From Woeseiaceae bacterium (GTDB lineage: Bacteria; Pseudomonadota; Gammaproteobacteria; Steroidobacterales; Woeseiaceae): 64,000 bases of DNA. Each line of letters starts with the position of its first letter. Position 1 is the first letter of the stretch. A program made the position numbers and the translations under genes. The notes beneath the pieces were generated by a model. It had not been told where the DNA came from. It did not search any database and worked only from the letters and a program-made list of their open reading frames with translations. This document shows, piece after piece, positions 15,764-24,800 of this stretch. The DNA is taken from contig JASJCQ010000004.1 in NCBI GenBank assembly GCA_030065915.1, forward strand, positions 62,001-126,000. Reading direction: 5' to 3'.

Positions 15764-17083
15764 TTATAGACCGCCGAAGAAGAGATCCATTTCCTTCTCG
15801 AGTGACTCGTTGTCGCCTTCCTGTATGGACTCGATCTTCTGAATACGGTCGAGAGATCCCTCGTCAATCGTTTCCTGGCGTGGCTGGACAATCGTCGGCG
15901 TAATCAGCACGACGGTCTCCGTATTGGTGCTGGTCTTCTGGCGATTGGAGAACAGACCGCCTACCACGGGAATACGGCCGACGACCGGCACGCCGCGCTT
16001 GCTCTCGTCGATACGGTTCTTGATCAGTCCGCCGACGAAGATGGTCGAAGCATCCGGCACGATCATGCGCGTCTTCACCTCGGTCGTCGTCTGCGACGGG
16101 ATGCCGGTCAGCGGGTCGATGACGCCGGTGCTGACTTCCGGGTGAATATCCAACGTGACCTGGCCCAGGTCGTCGACCGACGATGTGACACGCAGGATGA
16201 CGCCGGACTCGAGGAACTCGACGCTCTCGGTCGTCACCTGGTTGATCGTCGTCGTCACCGAGTAGCCGCGGCGGTCGCCGACGATGACGGAAGACTCGAC
16301 GTCCTCGAGGGCCAGCAGTTTCGGCGTCGACAGCGTTCGTACGCGACCCTGGGCCGTCAGGGCATTGAGGGTCGCGGTGATATCCGGCGTCGCGTAGTCG
16401 AAGAAGAGGCCGGAGCTGGTCGGGTCGGCGAGTCCCTGAGTACCGAAGGTTCCGGTATCGCCATCGCTGTCGAACAGCTTGCTCCAGTCGAGCCCGTAGG
16501 AGTCCTCGTCGGTCAGCGTGATCTCGAGGATTTTCGCCTCGATCATAATCTGCGCGGGCTTCTCGTCGATGGTCGCAACCAGCGCCGAGATTCGGCGCAG
16601 GAACTCCGGCGTGTCCTGGACGAGGAACATGTTACGCTCGGTAAACTGCGTAATCTCGCCGTAGTCCGACAGGTAGGGCTGCAGCAGGCTCGACATTTCC
16701 TCGACGTCGACGTACTGAAGCTCGAACGCGCGAACGTGTGTGATCGCATCCGGCGCGTATTTGCCGGCCTCGTCCCTCTCGACGATGTAGTAGTTGTCGT
16801 CGTAGTGTTCGACGGCCAGGCCCGCCGAATTCGCGATCGACCGAATCGCTTCCGGCACCGACATGTCGTACAGGCTGAAAGAGACCTGCTCGCTGCTGTC
16901 GGTGGACACGAACACATTGACCCGCTGTTCCCGCGAGATCATGTCCATGACGTCGGCCAGGTCCGCGTCCTTCATCGTCATGCTGATACGGTGTTCTACT
17001 TCGTTCGCGCGCGATACCGCCGCTACCAGGAACAGTGCGGCCAGTGCTATCGCTCTTCGCACTGTTGATGCCTTAGTCTTCAT
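15764..17083 (-). CDS. Pilus secretin (PilQ/MshL-like)
   Basis: 439 aa with a signal peptide (ALFLVAAVSRANE). The N-terminal region (about 30-100) is a secretin/TonB short N-domain (DADLADVMDMISREQRVNVF, SVPEAIRSIANSAGLAV). A ring-building N1-type domain follows (about 110-180, AFELQYVDVEEMSSLLQPYL), then the secretin beta-barrel domain (about 190-410) with ALEDVESSVIVGDRRGY, SGVILRVTSSVDDLG, TIFVGGLIKNR and GVPVVGRIPVVGGLFSN. It forms the outer-membrane pore for the pilus. It is shorter than PilQ because AMIN domains are missing, as in MshL. Last gene of the PilMNOP-secretin block. Confidence 0.92.
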   Translation of the reverse strand: MKTKASTVRRAIALAALFLVAAVSRANEVEHRISMTMKDADLADVMDMISREQRVNVFVSTDSSEQVSFSLYDMSVPEAIRSIANSAGLAVEHYDDNYYIVERDEAGKYAPDAITHVRAFELQYVDVEEMSSLLQPYLSDYGEITQFTERNMFLVQDTPEFLRRISALVATIDEKPAQIMIEAKILEITLTDEDSYGLDWSKLFDSDGDTGTFGTQGLADPTSSGLFFDYATPDITATLNALTAQGRVRTLSTPKLLALEDVESSVIVGDRRGYSVTTTINQVTTESVEFLESGVILRVTSSVDDLGQVTLDIHPEVSTGVIDPLTGIPSQTTTEVKTRMIVPDASTIFVGGLIKNRIDESKRGVPVVGRIPVVGGLFSNRQKTSTNTETVVLITPTIVQPRQETIDEGSLDRIQKIESIQEGDNESLEKEMDLFFGGL

Positions 17084-17426
17084 CTTCGCTCTCGTTCAGG
17101 TGAGGCTTGACGTAAACCGTCAGGCGATCACCTCTGTGCAGGAAGACCGCACGGTCTTCGTATACCTCCACCAGGGTCAGTTCCTCGATCGACTGCCCCG
17201 GCCTCAGAATTCTTCCGCCGACGTTGGCGAGCCCCCGGCCGGCAGCGACCATCGTCGCCTGCAGGTCGATCTGCGGGACCGGGCCGTCTATCGATGCAAT
17301 GACGGTCGAGCCCGGCGGCGGCGCAGAGGGCGGCCGCGTAAACGGATTGCCCTTCAGCGCGGCGACGTCGGCGCCGGCCGCCGACATGCCGAGAAGCAGA
17401 ACAAAGAGGGACGCCACGCGTTTCAT
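17073..17426 (-). CDS. PilP/MshK-like pilus assembly protein
   Basis: 117 aa with a signal peptide (MKRVASLFVLLLGMSAAGA). After a Pro-rich stretch comes a small beta domain: DLQATMVAAGRGLANVGGRILRPGQ then ELTLVEVYEDRAVFLHRGDRLTVYV. This is the homology-region fold of PilP/GspC, which links the inner-membrane PilNO complex to the secretin. It is short and has no lipobox. It overlaps PilO by ATGA and the secretin gene by 11 bases. Confidence 0.78.
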   Translation of the reverse strand: MKRVASLFVLLLGMSAAGADVAALKGNPFTRPPSAPPPGSTVIASIDGPVPQIDLQATMVAAGRGLANVGGRILRPGQSIEELTLVEVYEDRAVFLHRGDRLTVYVKPHLNESEDED

Positions 17427-17980
17427 TCGACCGCCCTGTACGATGCGAGGCTCAAGGAAGCCATCAGCTTCGGGTCCTCGTCCTCATCGTCCGAACGGCT
17501 GACGCGATACTCTTTGACGACGACATACCCGAGGTCTTCGCGCATTTCGAGCAGCCATCGGTAAAGGTCCTCGTAACGGCCGGCGAGCTGCACGTTGAAC
17601 AACAGTTCCTGGAAGATCTGGATGCGCTCACCCGTCGCCGGTTCGACGCTCAACAGTTCGATGTCGTTGTCCCACGAGACGCGCTGCAGCCGACCGATGA
17701 TGTAGGCCTCGACCTGGCGGACCGGCAGATTGGCCATGTCGCCGTCGAGCCGGTAGCGAAGCTCCGCGATGCTGGCATGCTGCTGGTCCAGTTGCAGCTC
17801 GAGTTCGCGGCCGTCCCTGGCCGTTGCCTCAAGCAGCTGGATTTCCTTGCGGACGGACTGCAGCGCCTTGAGGTTCGGAACCACAAGTGCCGTCACCAGC
17901 AGCGCCATGACGGTCGCGCCAACGCCGAGCATCAGCAGGCGGAGTTCTCTCACGCTGATTTTCTTTAAGAGTTCCTGCAT
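17423..17980 (-). CDS. PilO/MshJ-like pilus inner-membrane protein
   Basis: 185 aa. A cytoplasmic N-terminus, one membrane helix (LLMLGVGATVMALLVTALVV), a periplasmic coiled coil (SVRKEIQLLEATARDGRELELQ region, residues about 40-75) and a ferredoxin-like domain ending in the C-terminal strand VVVKEYRVSRS. This is the PilO/GspM topology. It pairs with the PilN-like protein to form the alignment complex. Its start abuts the PilN stop. Confidence 0.82.
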   Translation of the reverse strand: MQELLKKISVRELRLLMLGVGATVMALLVTALVVPNLKALQSVRKEIQLLEATARDGRELELQLDQQHASIAELRYRLDGDMANLPVRQVEAYIIGRLQRVSWDNDIELLSVEPATGERIQIFQELLFNVQLAGRYEDLYRWLLEMREDLGYVVVKEYRVSRSDDEDEDPKLMASLSLASYRAVE

Positions 17981-18636
17981 CAGGACTCCTTCAGCGAGTT
18001 GTTCAGCACGATGGTCAGGTCGAAGTTCACCACGCGCGTGTTGGCATAGTCGCTACGCGTTGTCTTTCGCACGTTGACGTCCTTGACGTCCTGCTGCTCG
18101 AACAGTGACCGGACGAAGCTCGACAGCGCCTGGTGGTCGCGTGCCTGCCCGCTGATCGTCATGTGCGTCTCGACGGACATCGTATTCTCTGCCGGTTGTC
18201 CCGGCTCGTCCGCGACGATGATGAAGTAGCCGGTTTCGATGCCGCGCTGTTGGCCGTTGACGATGACACCGGCCCTGCGGAACGTCCAGTCGACGAACCA
18301 GAGTTCGCCCGGCAGCAACGATTCGTCGATCAGCGTGAAGATATCCTGTATCGACGCGCCCGCCCGGAGGCCTCGAAGCAGGGACCAGCGACGCTCGTAC
18401 TCGGCACGTTGCTCGGTCAGAAGCTGCAACTGGTCCTGTTGTTGCTGCGTGACGGCACTTTCGACCTTCAGGCGTGCGGCCGTGTCGCGCATCGTGCTCG
18501 TCGTGTGCTTCAGCCCCGCGCCGGCGGCGGCGACGGCAAGCCCCAGCAGGACGATCGACGTCGAGTAGACGATCAGCATACGGCGGCGTTGGAGCCAGTC
18601 TCGATAATCGACGGGGATGAGATCAATGTCATTCAT
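17980..18636 (-). CDS. PilN/MshI2-like pilus inner-membrane protein
   Basis: 218 aa. It begins DIDLIPVDYRDWLQRRR, a PilN-type N-terminal motif (INLLP in canonical PilN) that docks on PilM. One membrane helix follows (MLIVYSTSIVLLGLAVAAAG), then a coiled coil (VTQQQQDQLQLLTEQRAEYE) and a periplasmic ferredoxin-like domain. The PilM gene overlaps it by 8 bases. Role: inner-membrane alignment subcomplex of the type IV pilus. Confidence 0.85.
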   Translation of the reverse strand: MNDIDLIPVDYRDWLQRRRMLIVYSTSIVLLGLAVAAAGAGLKHTTSTMRDTAARLKVESAVTQQQQDQLQLLTEQRAEYERRWSLLRGLRAGASIQDIFTLIDESLLPGELWFVDWTFRRAGVIVNGQQRGIETGYFIIVADEPGQPAENTMSVETHMTISGQARDHQALSSFVRSLFEQQDVKDVNVRKTTRSDYANTRVVNFDLTIVLNNSLKES

Positions 18637-19765
18637 CGAGCTCTAGTCCCCTCAACGCCGCGCCCGTTGCGACAACGATATCCGAGGCGGTCGCGTTGTT
18701 GACCGGCGCCTGCTTACTGTCGTCGCTCGGAAACAGCGTCAGCGGGTCCGGGATGTTTGCGACGTCCATGCCGGTCAGCGTGCTGAGGAGCTCGTCGGCA
18801 CCCGGCCAGCGCGCGATGCTGCCCAGCAGGTAGACCTGCGTGACGGCGCCGCCGCGAGTTTCCGCGGCGGCGTACAGGCAGACGCGCTTGATGTCCTCGA
18901 CGAGCTTTAAGAACTTCGGCTTCAGGATCTCGGACATCGTGCTGGCAAGGCCGGACGCCTCGACCGTCTCCTGCACGTTGCTGTGCGTCGACGATTTCAG
19001 CCCGGTCTTGAGGACGAGGTCGCGCGCCATCGGCTCCGGCATGTCCAGCGCCTCGGCCGTCTGCTCGATCAGGCTGTCTTCGCCGAAACTGACTTCCTGG
19101 TCGAACAGCAGGTCGGCGCCCGAGATCAACGTCATGTAGCTCGAACGCCTTCCCGAGTTGATTACGAGGACGTTGCCACTCCCGCTGCGCAGCGACAGCG
19201 AGCTGACCAGCCGGCACACGGCGACGGGACCGATCTCCAGCGCCTCGACAATCAGGCCGGCCTTGCGGCACAGCTCGAGAAAATCGACCACGGGTTGCTT
19301 CTCGCTGACGGCAACGAGCGCCAGGCGGTCATCGCCCTTGGAACGGCTGTTCACCGGCAGGTAGTCGATGACGTAGTCGCCCAGCGGCTTGTCGAGTCGG
19401 GACTTCATCGCCTTCAGGATCGCGGCCGCCTCCTGTTTTTTCGACGGACCGGACTGATAGTTGATCGACAGCGTCCGGAACATTCCACTGGGCATCGCGA
19501 CAACGGCGCCGCGACCCTGGAAGTTGCCTGACTGCAAACCGCGCTTCAGCACCGAGCGAAACAGCAGCGGGCCTTCGAGCAGATCCTGCCTCGAGCCTTC
19601 ATACGTCGTGCTGGCGCAGGCGCGGACCTCCGGATTGCCGCCGATCTGCCGGTGCAACTGGACGAGGTGTACAGCCTCCAGCGAGAAGTCGACGCCGATG
19701 GGGCCGACGCTGCGCGTTGCCGCCGTCGGCTGAAACATCGCTCGAGTTTTCGCGAGCAGGCTCAC
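18629..19765 (-). CDS. PilM/MshI-like cytoplasmic actin-fold pilus protein
   Basis: 378 aa from GTG 19765, which forms a GTGA overlap with the stop of the upstream cyclase gene; TTG 19774 would add three residues. Actin/FtsA-like features: GPIGVDFSLEAVHLVQL (phosphate-1), GNVLVINSGRRSSYMTLI (phosphate-2) and VYLLGSIARWPGADELLSTL (adenosine motif). PilM proteins bind the PilN N-terminus under the inner membrane. It is translationally coupled to the diguanylate cyclase before it, linking pilus assembly to c-di-GMP genes. Confidence 0.86.
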   Translation of the reverse strand: MSLLAKTRAMFQPTAATRSVGPIGVDFSLEAVHLVQLHRQIGGNPEVRACASTTYEGSRQDLLEGPLLFRSVLKRGLQSGNFQGRGAVVAMPSGMFRTLSINYQSGPSKKQEAAAILKAMKSRLDKPLGDYVIDYLPVNSRSKGDDRLALVAVSEKQPVVDFLELCRKAGLIVEALEIGPVAVCRLVSSLSLRSGSGNVLVINSGRRSSYMTLISGADLLFDQEVSFGEDSLIEQTAEALDMPEPMARDLVLKTGLKSSTHSNVQETVEASGLASTMSEILKPKFLKLVEDIKRVCLYAAAETRGGAVTQVYLLGSIARWPGADELLSTLTGMDVANIPDPLTLFPSDDSKQAPVNNATASDIVVATGAALRGLELDE

Positions 19766-21051
19766 AATTTCCAAGTCCCGGTCATCGTGGAATTCGCGGG
19801 TGCGCGCTTGCGCTTGCCGGGCCGCTCCTGCTTTGCCGTGTATAGTGCGCGGTCGGCGATTCGGTATAGCTTGTTCAGGTCGGCCTTCTCACCGGGCTGG
19901 CTTTTCGCAATGCCTGCACTCAGCGTGATCGTCTCATGGCCGGTGAGCTGACCCATGACCGTCTTGGTCTGTAGCTGCAATATGGCGGCCTCGATCAGGG
20001 GTGCAACGTCCTCGCCGCGGAAGGCGATCAGGAACTCGTCACCGCCCAGTCGGATCAGGTGTCCGTCAGAGTCGATCAGCTTGTTGAATGTGTGCGCGAC
20101 GCGCACGAGGATGTTGTCGCCGACCTGGTGGCCGAACGTGTCGTTGATTCCTTTGAAGTCGTCGATGTCGAGTACGGCGATCGACAGGACCTGCTCCTTA
20201 TCCGCACAGTCGTCGGCGAAGGCGCTGAAGTTCTCGTCGAGGAAGCGCCGGTTCCACGCGCCGGTCAGATGGTCCTGCATCGATAGCGTTTCCATCGCGA
20301 CGTTCGCCTGCTCGAGCTGATAGCGGGCCTTCAGGTCTTCTTTTCGGATGAACGTATTCTTGCCGGTGACGACGAGGACAACGACGGCCGTTCCGACGAT
20401 CAGCACCTGCAGCACGAGCAGCGAACCGCTGTCGAAACGTCCCGGCACGCTGTTCAGCGACAGCGAGATCAGGGCGAAGATCAGGCCGACGACGATCGTC
20501 GACTCGCGCAATGCCCACGGGATCATCGGTATTGCGACGAGCAGCATGATGACCGAAGCCATCATGCCGACACTCAGGCTGCCGGAGCGGTGCGCGAGCA
20601 CCGTGATCGCAAGGGCTGCTGCAATCAGGAAAGTCATGCCCAATGCGTGCAGGGTCCGGATATCCTTTATGAACGAAGCCGAAATCAAGACGTGCAGGCA
20701 CAGCGCCGCGATCAGCAGGCTCATGTAGATGTACAGGGAGTCGAGATCGAAGAACATCGCCAGGGCGGTGATGACGAGCTGCATCGCGAGGGCGAGCACC
20801 ATCATCGACTGGACGCCGATGCGGGTATCGGCACACATCTGTTCTGCCGCATAGCCGGCGAGGTCGGGGTCACTGAAATCCGTGACCGACCAGATATCCG
20901 CCAAGTAGTTGGAGATCGCCAATGTTCTGTCTTCGCTCTGAAGTCTTCTATCTACAGAAACATCGGCGGATGGGACTAAATCTTTAATATCTGGACGATT
21001 TTTATTGGGGACATTCTGCTTTTTTCGTCCCAAAGAAGACCGATAAAACAA
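19762..21051 (-). CDS. Membrane-bound GGDEF diguanylate cyclase in the pilus operon
   Basis: 429 aa from TTG 21051, though the start is uncertain: no ATG occurs before Met72, and the first 15 codons lie inside a REP repeat. A cytoplasmic leader (to about residue 80) is followed by six hydrophobic helices (about 80-230), a linker coiled coil and a GGDEF domain from about 255. Catalytic motif: RLGGDEFLIAF (GGDEF at 336-340), with DIDDFKGINDTFGHQVGD upstream. No RxxD inhibitory site precedes it. It should make c-di-GMP at the membrane. Its stop overlaps the PilM-like gene. A native start may have been displaced by the repeat. Confidence 0.87.
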   Translation of the reverse strand: MFYRSSLGRKKQNVPNKNRPDIKDLVPSADVSVDRRLQSEDRTLAISNYLADIWSVTDFSDPDLAGYAAEQMCADTRIGVQSMMVLALAMQLVITALAMFFDLDSLYIYMSLLIAALCLHVLISASFIKDIRTLHALGMTFLIAAALAITVLAHRSGSLSVGMMASVIMLLVAIPMIPWALRESTIVVGLIFALISLSLNSVPGRFDSGSLLVLQVLIVGTAVVVLVVTGKNTFIRKEDLKARYQLEQANVAMETLSMQDHLTGAWNRRFLDENFSAFADDCADKEQVLSIAVLDIDDFKGINDTFGHQVGDNILVRVAHTFNKLIDSDGHLIRLGGDEFLIAFRGEDVAPLIEAAILQLQTKTVMGQLTGHETITLSAGIAKSQPGEKADLNKLYRIADRALYTAKQERPGKRKRAPANSTMTGTWKL

Positions 21052-21082
21052 CGAATCGGGGACTAAAAAAGCAGAATGTCCC
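21008..21082. repeat. REP-type inverted repeat, left side of RAYT
   Basis: Two 24-base arms (21008-21031 and 21059-21082) are complementary except for one position. Each arm begins GGGACATTCTGC, has a six-T run and ends GTCCC. The loop is 27 bases. The hairpin lies between the transposase stop and the cyclase gene and contains the latter's annotated start codon. Confidence 0.85.
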
Positions 21083-21085
21083 TAT

Positions 21086-21745
21086 TTAGATCGCAGACGG
21101 GCGACCCCGGCTTCGCAGGGAGGACTCAAGGCCAAGGTCTCGGGCTGTCTTCTCGGTCCAGACGTTGTCCCCGTAAGGTGCATTTCGCCGGGCGCAACGC
21201 CGCAGAGCCTCGGTTTCAGCATGGTTCATTGGAGTGTCTACCAATGCTTCCCAGTTGCCAGGTTTCGCTACCGGGCTTTTCGTCAGCAGTTCTTCCCAGC
21301 GCGGTGAGACGCCGCCACTGATACTGGACCATCGCCAGTCCGAGGCTCTCGCCACGATATTGGCTCTGACCGGGTTTCTTTCGACATATCGCATAACCGT
21401 CAGGAGATGACGGTCCTCCTGAATTGGAAAGGCCTTGAATCGACCCTGCCAGACGCGTCCGGACGTCCCGCGTATTCTGTGATATCGCCTGACGTGAGAC
21501 GTCAGCAGCCATTGCATCCAGCGACTCAGGTCGCCGTCGGCGTATGGCCAGAGCACGAGGTGAAAGTGGTTCGGCATCAGGCAGAAGGCCAACACCCGTA
21601 GTGGAAGTCGATCACTGGCTTTCCCGATCAGACTTATGAACGAGCGGTAGTCAGAATCACCATGGTAAACAGTGGCGCGGCCGTTTCCACGATTGATCAC
21701 GTGGTAGCAGATGCCTCCTTTCGATGCTCGTGCCGTTCTTGCCAT
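21086..21745 (-). CDS. REP-associated tyrosine transposase (RAYT, Y1_Tnp/IS200-like)
   Basis: 219 aa. It opens RTARASKGGICYHVINRGNG, the usual RAYT beginning. The HUH motif is MPNHFHLVLWP, followed by the helix SRWMQWLLTSHVRRYHRI and GRVWQGRFKAFPI, and ERNPVRANIV carries the conserved YVERNPVRA segment. Such single-strand nucleases mobilise or maintain REP sequences and are usually domesticated. It is intact by sequence and interrupts the pilus gene order between the giant tip-like protein and the cyclase/PilM block. Confidence 0.92.
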   Translation of the reverse strand: MARTARASKGGICYHVINRGNGRATVYHGDSDYRSFISLIGKASDRLPLRVLAFCLMPNHFHLVLWPYADGDLSRWMQWLLTSHVRRYHRIRGTSGRVWQGRFKAFPIQEDRHLLTVMRYVERNPVRANIVARASDWRWSSISGGVSPRWEELLTKSPVAKPGNWEALVDTPMNHAETEALRRCARRNAPYGDNVWTEKTARDLGLESSLRSRGRPSAI

Positions 21746-21804
21746 CCATGCACTGTGCGCGAGGAGCGACCTTGTCGCACTCGCGTTTTCTGGGCTAACG
21801 ACAG

Positions 21805-21822
21805 AAAAAGCAGAATGTCCCC
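21805..21822. repeat. REP-type repeat, right side of RAYT
   Basis: AAAAAGCAGAATGTCCCC is the inverted form of the repeat found at 21008 and 28416. It lies 60 bases upstream of the transposase start and just after the stop of the 1520-residue pilin-like gene. It is a single arm without a nearby partner. Confidence 0.8.
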
Positions 21823-21829
21823 ATTCATC

Positions 21830-24800
21830 TCACGGGACGCACTGAATCTCGACGTTATCGAACCAGACCGTGTCTGTGCCGCCCATGGACGACGAGGTAA
21901 TGAACCGCACCCGCGTGTTCGACGAGATATAGGCGGAGATATCGTGGCTGGCCGGCTGGTAATTCGAGTCGTTGCCCGATCCGTCGTGGCGCGTCAGCTC
22001 CGTCCATGGGCCCGACGCGCCGTTGGCGGAGATCTCTACGCTTGTGTAGTCGCTCGTATTGTCCAGGTTCATGCGACGAAAATCATAGTTTAGAGTCGCC
22101 GTCGCCGCTCCGGAGAGGTTCGCCTCACGCTCGACACCCTCGCCGCCATTGTCGTTGTCGCGGGTTCGCAGCTGGAAATCACTGCTATCGTTCATGACCT
22201 GGATATCGCCCGACGTCGGGCCGTTGCTCTCACCGACCTCGATCCAGTCGGTCGCCCAGGACAGGGAACCGTTGCTGCCATTCCATGCCCGGGAGTCAAA
22301 GTTATCGCGGAAGGTGCCGCTGCAGCTACCGGACCCACCGCCGCCGCCGATGAACGAGCCACCGCCGCCGAGCGCCGCAATCTCTGTTGCGTCGAGCACC
22401 TGGCCGTAAATACGCACATCGTCGATCGTGCCGTCAAAAGTATGCGTCGTACCGCCTGCGAAACTTCCCAGGCGCAGGTTGATTGACGCGTCAGTCCGCA
22501 CACTCCCTGATGGCGAATCCACTCGCGTCGTCGTGACTGGGGCGCCATTGACATAAATGACAGGATCGTTGGCTGTCGAGCTCGCGTCGTAGGCGATGGC
22601 TATGTGCTGCCAGGCGTTGAGCGAGACAGCACCATTTGGCGCTTTCCACCATCCACGCCCGCCACTGAAACCCTGGCCGAAATTCAGGGTTCCACCGCTG
22701 TCGGTGTTGACGCGAATTACCCAACCGTCGCCTGTGGACGAAGCGGAACTCGACTTGTCGAGCACGCGGCCGTAGCCGTTCTCGCCCCATCCCTCCGGGA
22801 AGATCCAGGCGCTGACCGTCGCGCCGTTGCTGAAGACGTCAGTAAGCTCAGCATCGGATGTGAGGTCGACGTAGTCATCCGTACTGTCAAAATCCAGGCC
22901 GCCGTCAACCGTACCTGTAGTCCATGTTGGTCCATTTACCAGCGTACCGTCATGGCCGCCGACAGAATCGACGGCGATCGTGCCACTGGTCTCGTCCAGC
23001 TTCCAATGGGCAATGGGCATCACCGGCGGTACCGTCGCCAGCTCAGCGATTTCACCGTCGGGCAGGACGCGGTCATAGATACGCACGTCGTCGAGCATAC
23101 CGGGCCAGTACTCGCCGATAGCAGAACGCCCCAGCCTGATATCGCCGGCGTTGGTTACAGGCTCACGCGTCGTGTTGAACTGGTCGACCAACACACCGTC
23201 TACATAAACCCTGACACTGTTGCCGTCGTTGTCAAATGACGCGGCCAGGTGGTACCAGGTGTTTAACAAAAGCGGCGCGCTCGTCGCGTAGAACCCCAGC
23301 CAGTTGTCGATGCTGGTTGAAAAACCGAACACCGGGTAGTTTTCCCACGTGCCGAGGAAGTAGTTGAGGTCGGAACCGGTCGTCGCCTTCGAGACGGCCG
23401 TATCGTAAAGCGACAGGCTGGTCTTGTTGATCCAGGCCGTCACGGTGAGCGCGTTGGTCAGCGACAGTTCGTCGCTATGAGGTACGACCACGGCATCGAC
23501 AGTCGAGTCCAGCCGTATCCCGCCGTCAAGCTGGCCCGTCACCCACTCCGTGTTCGACGTCGTACCGTCGTGGCCGCCCTCGGAATCAACGGCCGTCGTA
23601 CCGCTGGTTTCGTCCAGCTTCCAGTGCGCAACAGGGCCGGGCACGGTGGCGCCCGCCGCCCACTCGAGCGAGCGGCGCAGGATCGTGCGGCCGTCGTCGC
23701 TGAGTGAATTGATGTCGAAGTCATTGCCGCCCCACGGCAGCTTCACCCGCCTTCCCGCGGCCGTGCCGGTGTCGGCGAGCGCAGCGCCGGTCTCGAGCGC
23801 GTCGAGCATGCTCGTGCTTGACGACGGCCTTTCTGCGAGCACGGCCAGCCCGGGCGCCAGCGTACCGGCGCGCCCGCCCACGGGTTGCGCCGAGGAGGCG
23901 AAGGCGACCGCACCCGGGCTGAACGGCAGCGTGATGTAGTGCGTGTTGTCGGTGATGTCGATCGACGACTCCGTAAACGTCGTTTCGCCCGTCGAGATGC
24001 CGAACTCGTCAGTGATCTTTTCCTCCTCGATAACGACGCCGATGCTTGCATCGCGTAACTTGGTGCCCAGGGCGCCCGAGTTGATGTCCTCTCCGACAAA
24101 GACGACGTCGTTTGCTGCTGCCAAGTTGTCAAACTCGGTCTGCTGCGCACCATCATCGATGATAGTTACGACGTAGTCCCAGGTCTCGAAAAGAGCGATC
24201 TTCGCGTCTTCCTGGGTCGACAGGTTGCTGTCGTCAGCGACGACCATCAGTAACGGCGTTGCACCAGTCGCCGCTGTGGGTCCCATCGCCCAGGCGATTG
24301 CCCTCTGTACGGCTACCCAGCCGTTGTGGCTGACGTAGTCCAGGTTGATATTGCCCGCATCGCCAAGCGGCACCTGCACCCGTCGGCTGGTAGCCGGATC
24401 GCCAAGATTATTCTGAGCGCCTTTCTCAAGCGCTACGATGGCGCCCCCACCGTTCCACGTCGCCAGCACGTTGGCGCCCGGCGCCATGGTGCCCGACGTC
24501 GTCGCGCCCTCCATGGCTTCATCAAAGACGTCGAGCGCCCCGGTTGGAAACAATGCGGTGATGAAGTGACTGTTGTCATCGACGTTCACCGTTTGGCCGA
24601 CCGGCTGGGTCGACCCCGTCGTGAAGCCCATGTCGTCGGTAAGACCCGCTTCCTCGCTGACCACGCCCAACCATGTATCGTTGATATTCTGCCCCAGCGT
24701 GCTCGCGCTTACCGTTGCCGAGACGTAGATCACGTCGCCACCGGTCAGGCCGATGTCGAAGAAGTAGCCATCCGCGTTGTCATCGATGAAGTCCACGTCG

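Larger units (their letters stand above)
21007..21822. mobile_element. RAYT/REP element inserted in the pilus operon
   Basis: A REP-associated tyrosine transposase gene (21086-21745) is bracketed by copies of an 18-bp repeat. On the left, GGGACATTCTGCTTTTTT (21008-21025) and its inverted copy (21065-21082) form a hairpin. On the right, the inverted form (21805-21822) stands 60 bases upstream of the transposase start. The same repeat recurs as a long hairpin at 28416-28496. Arrangement of a Y1 transposase with flanking palindromic REPs is the known RAYT layout. Exact ends are not defined, since RAYTs leave no target duplication that I can see. Confidence 0.8.
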
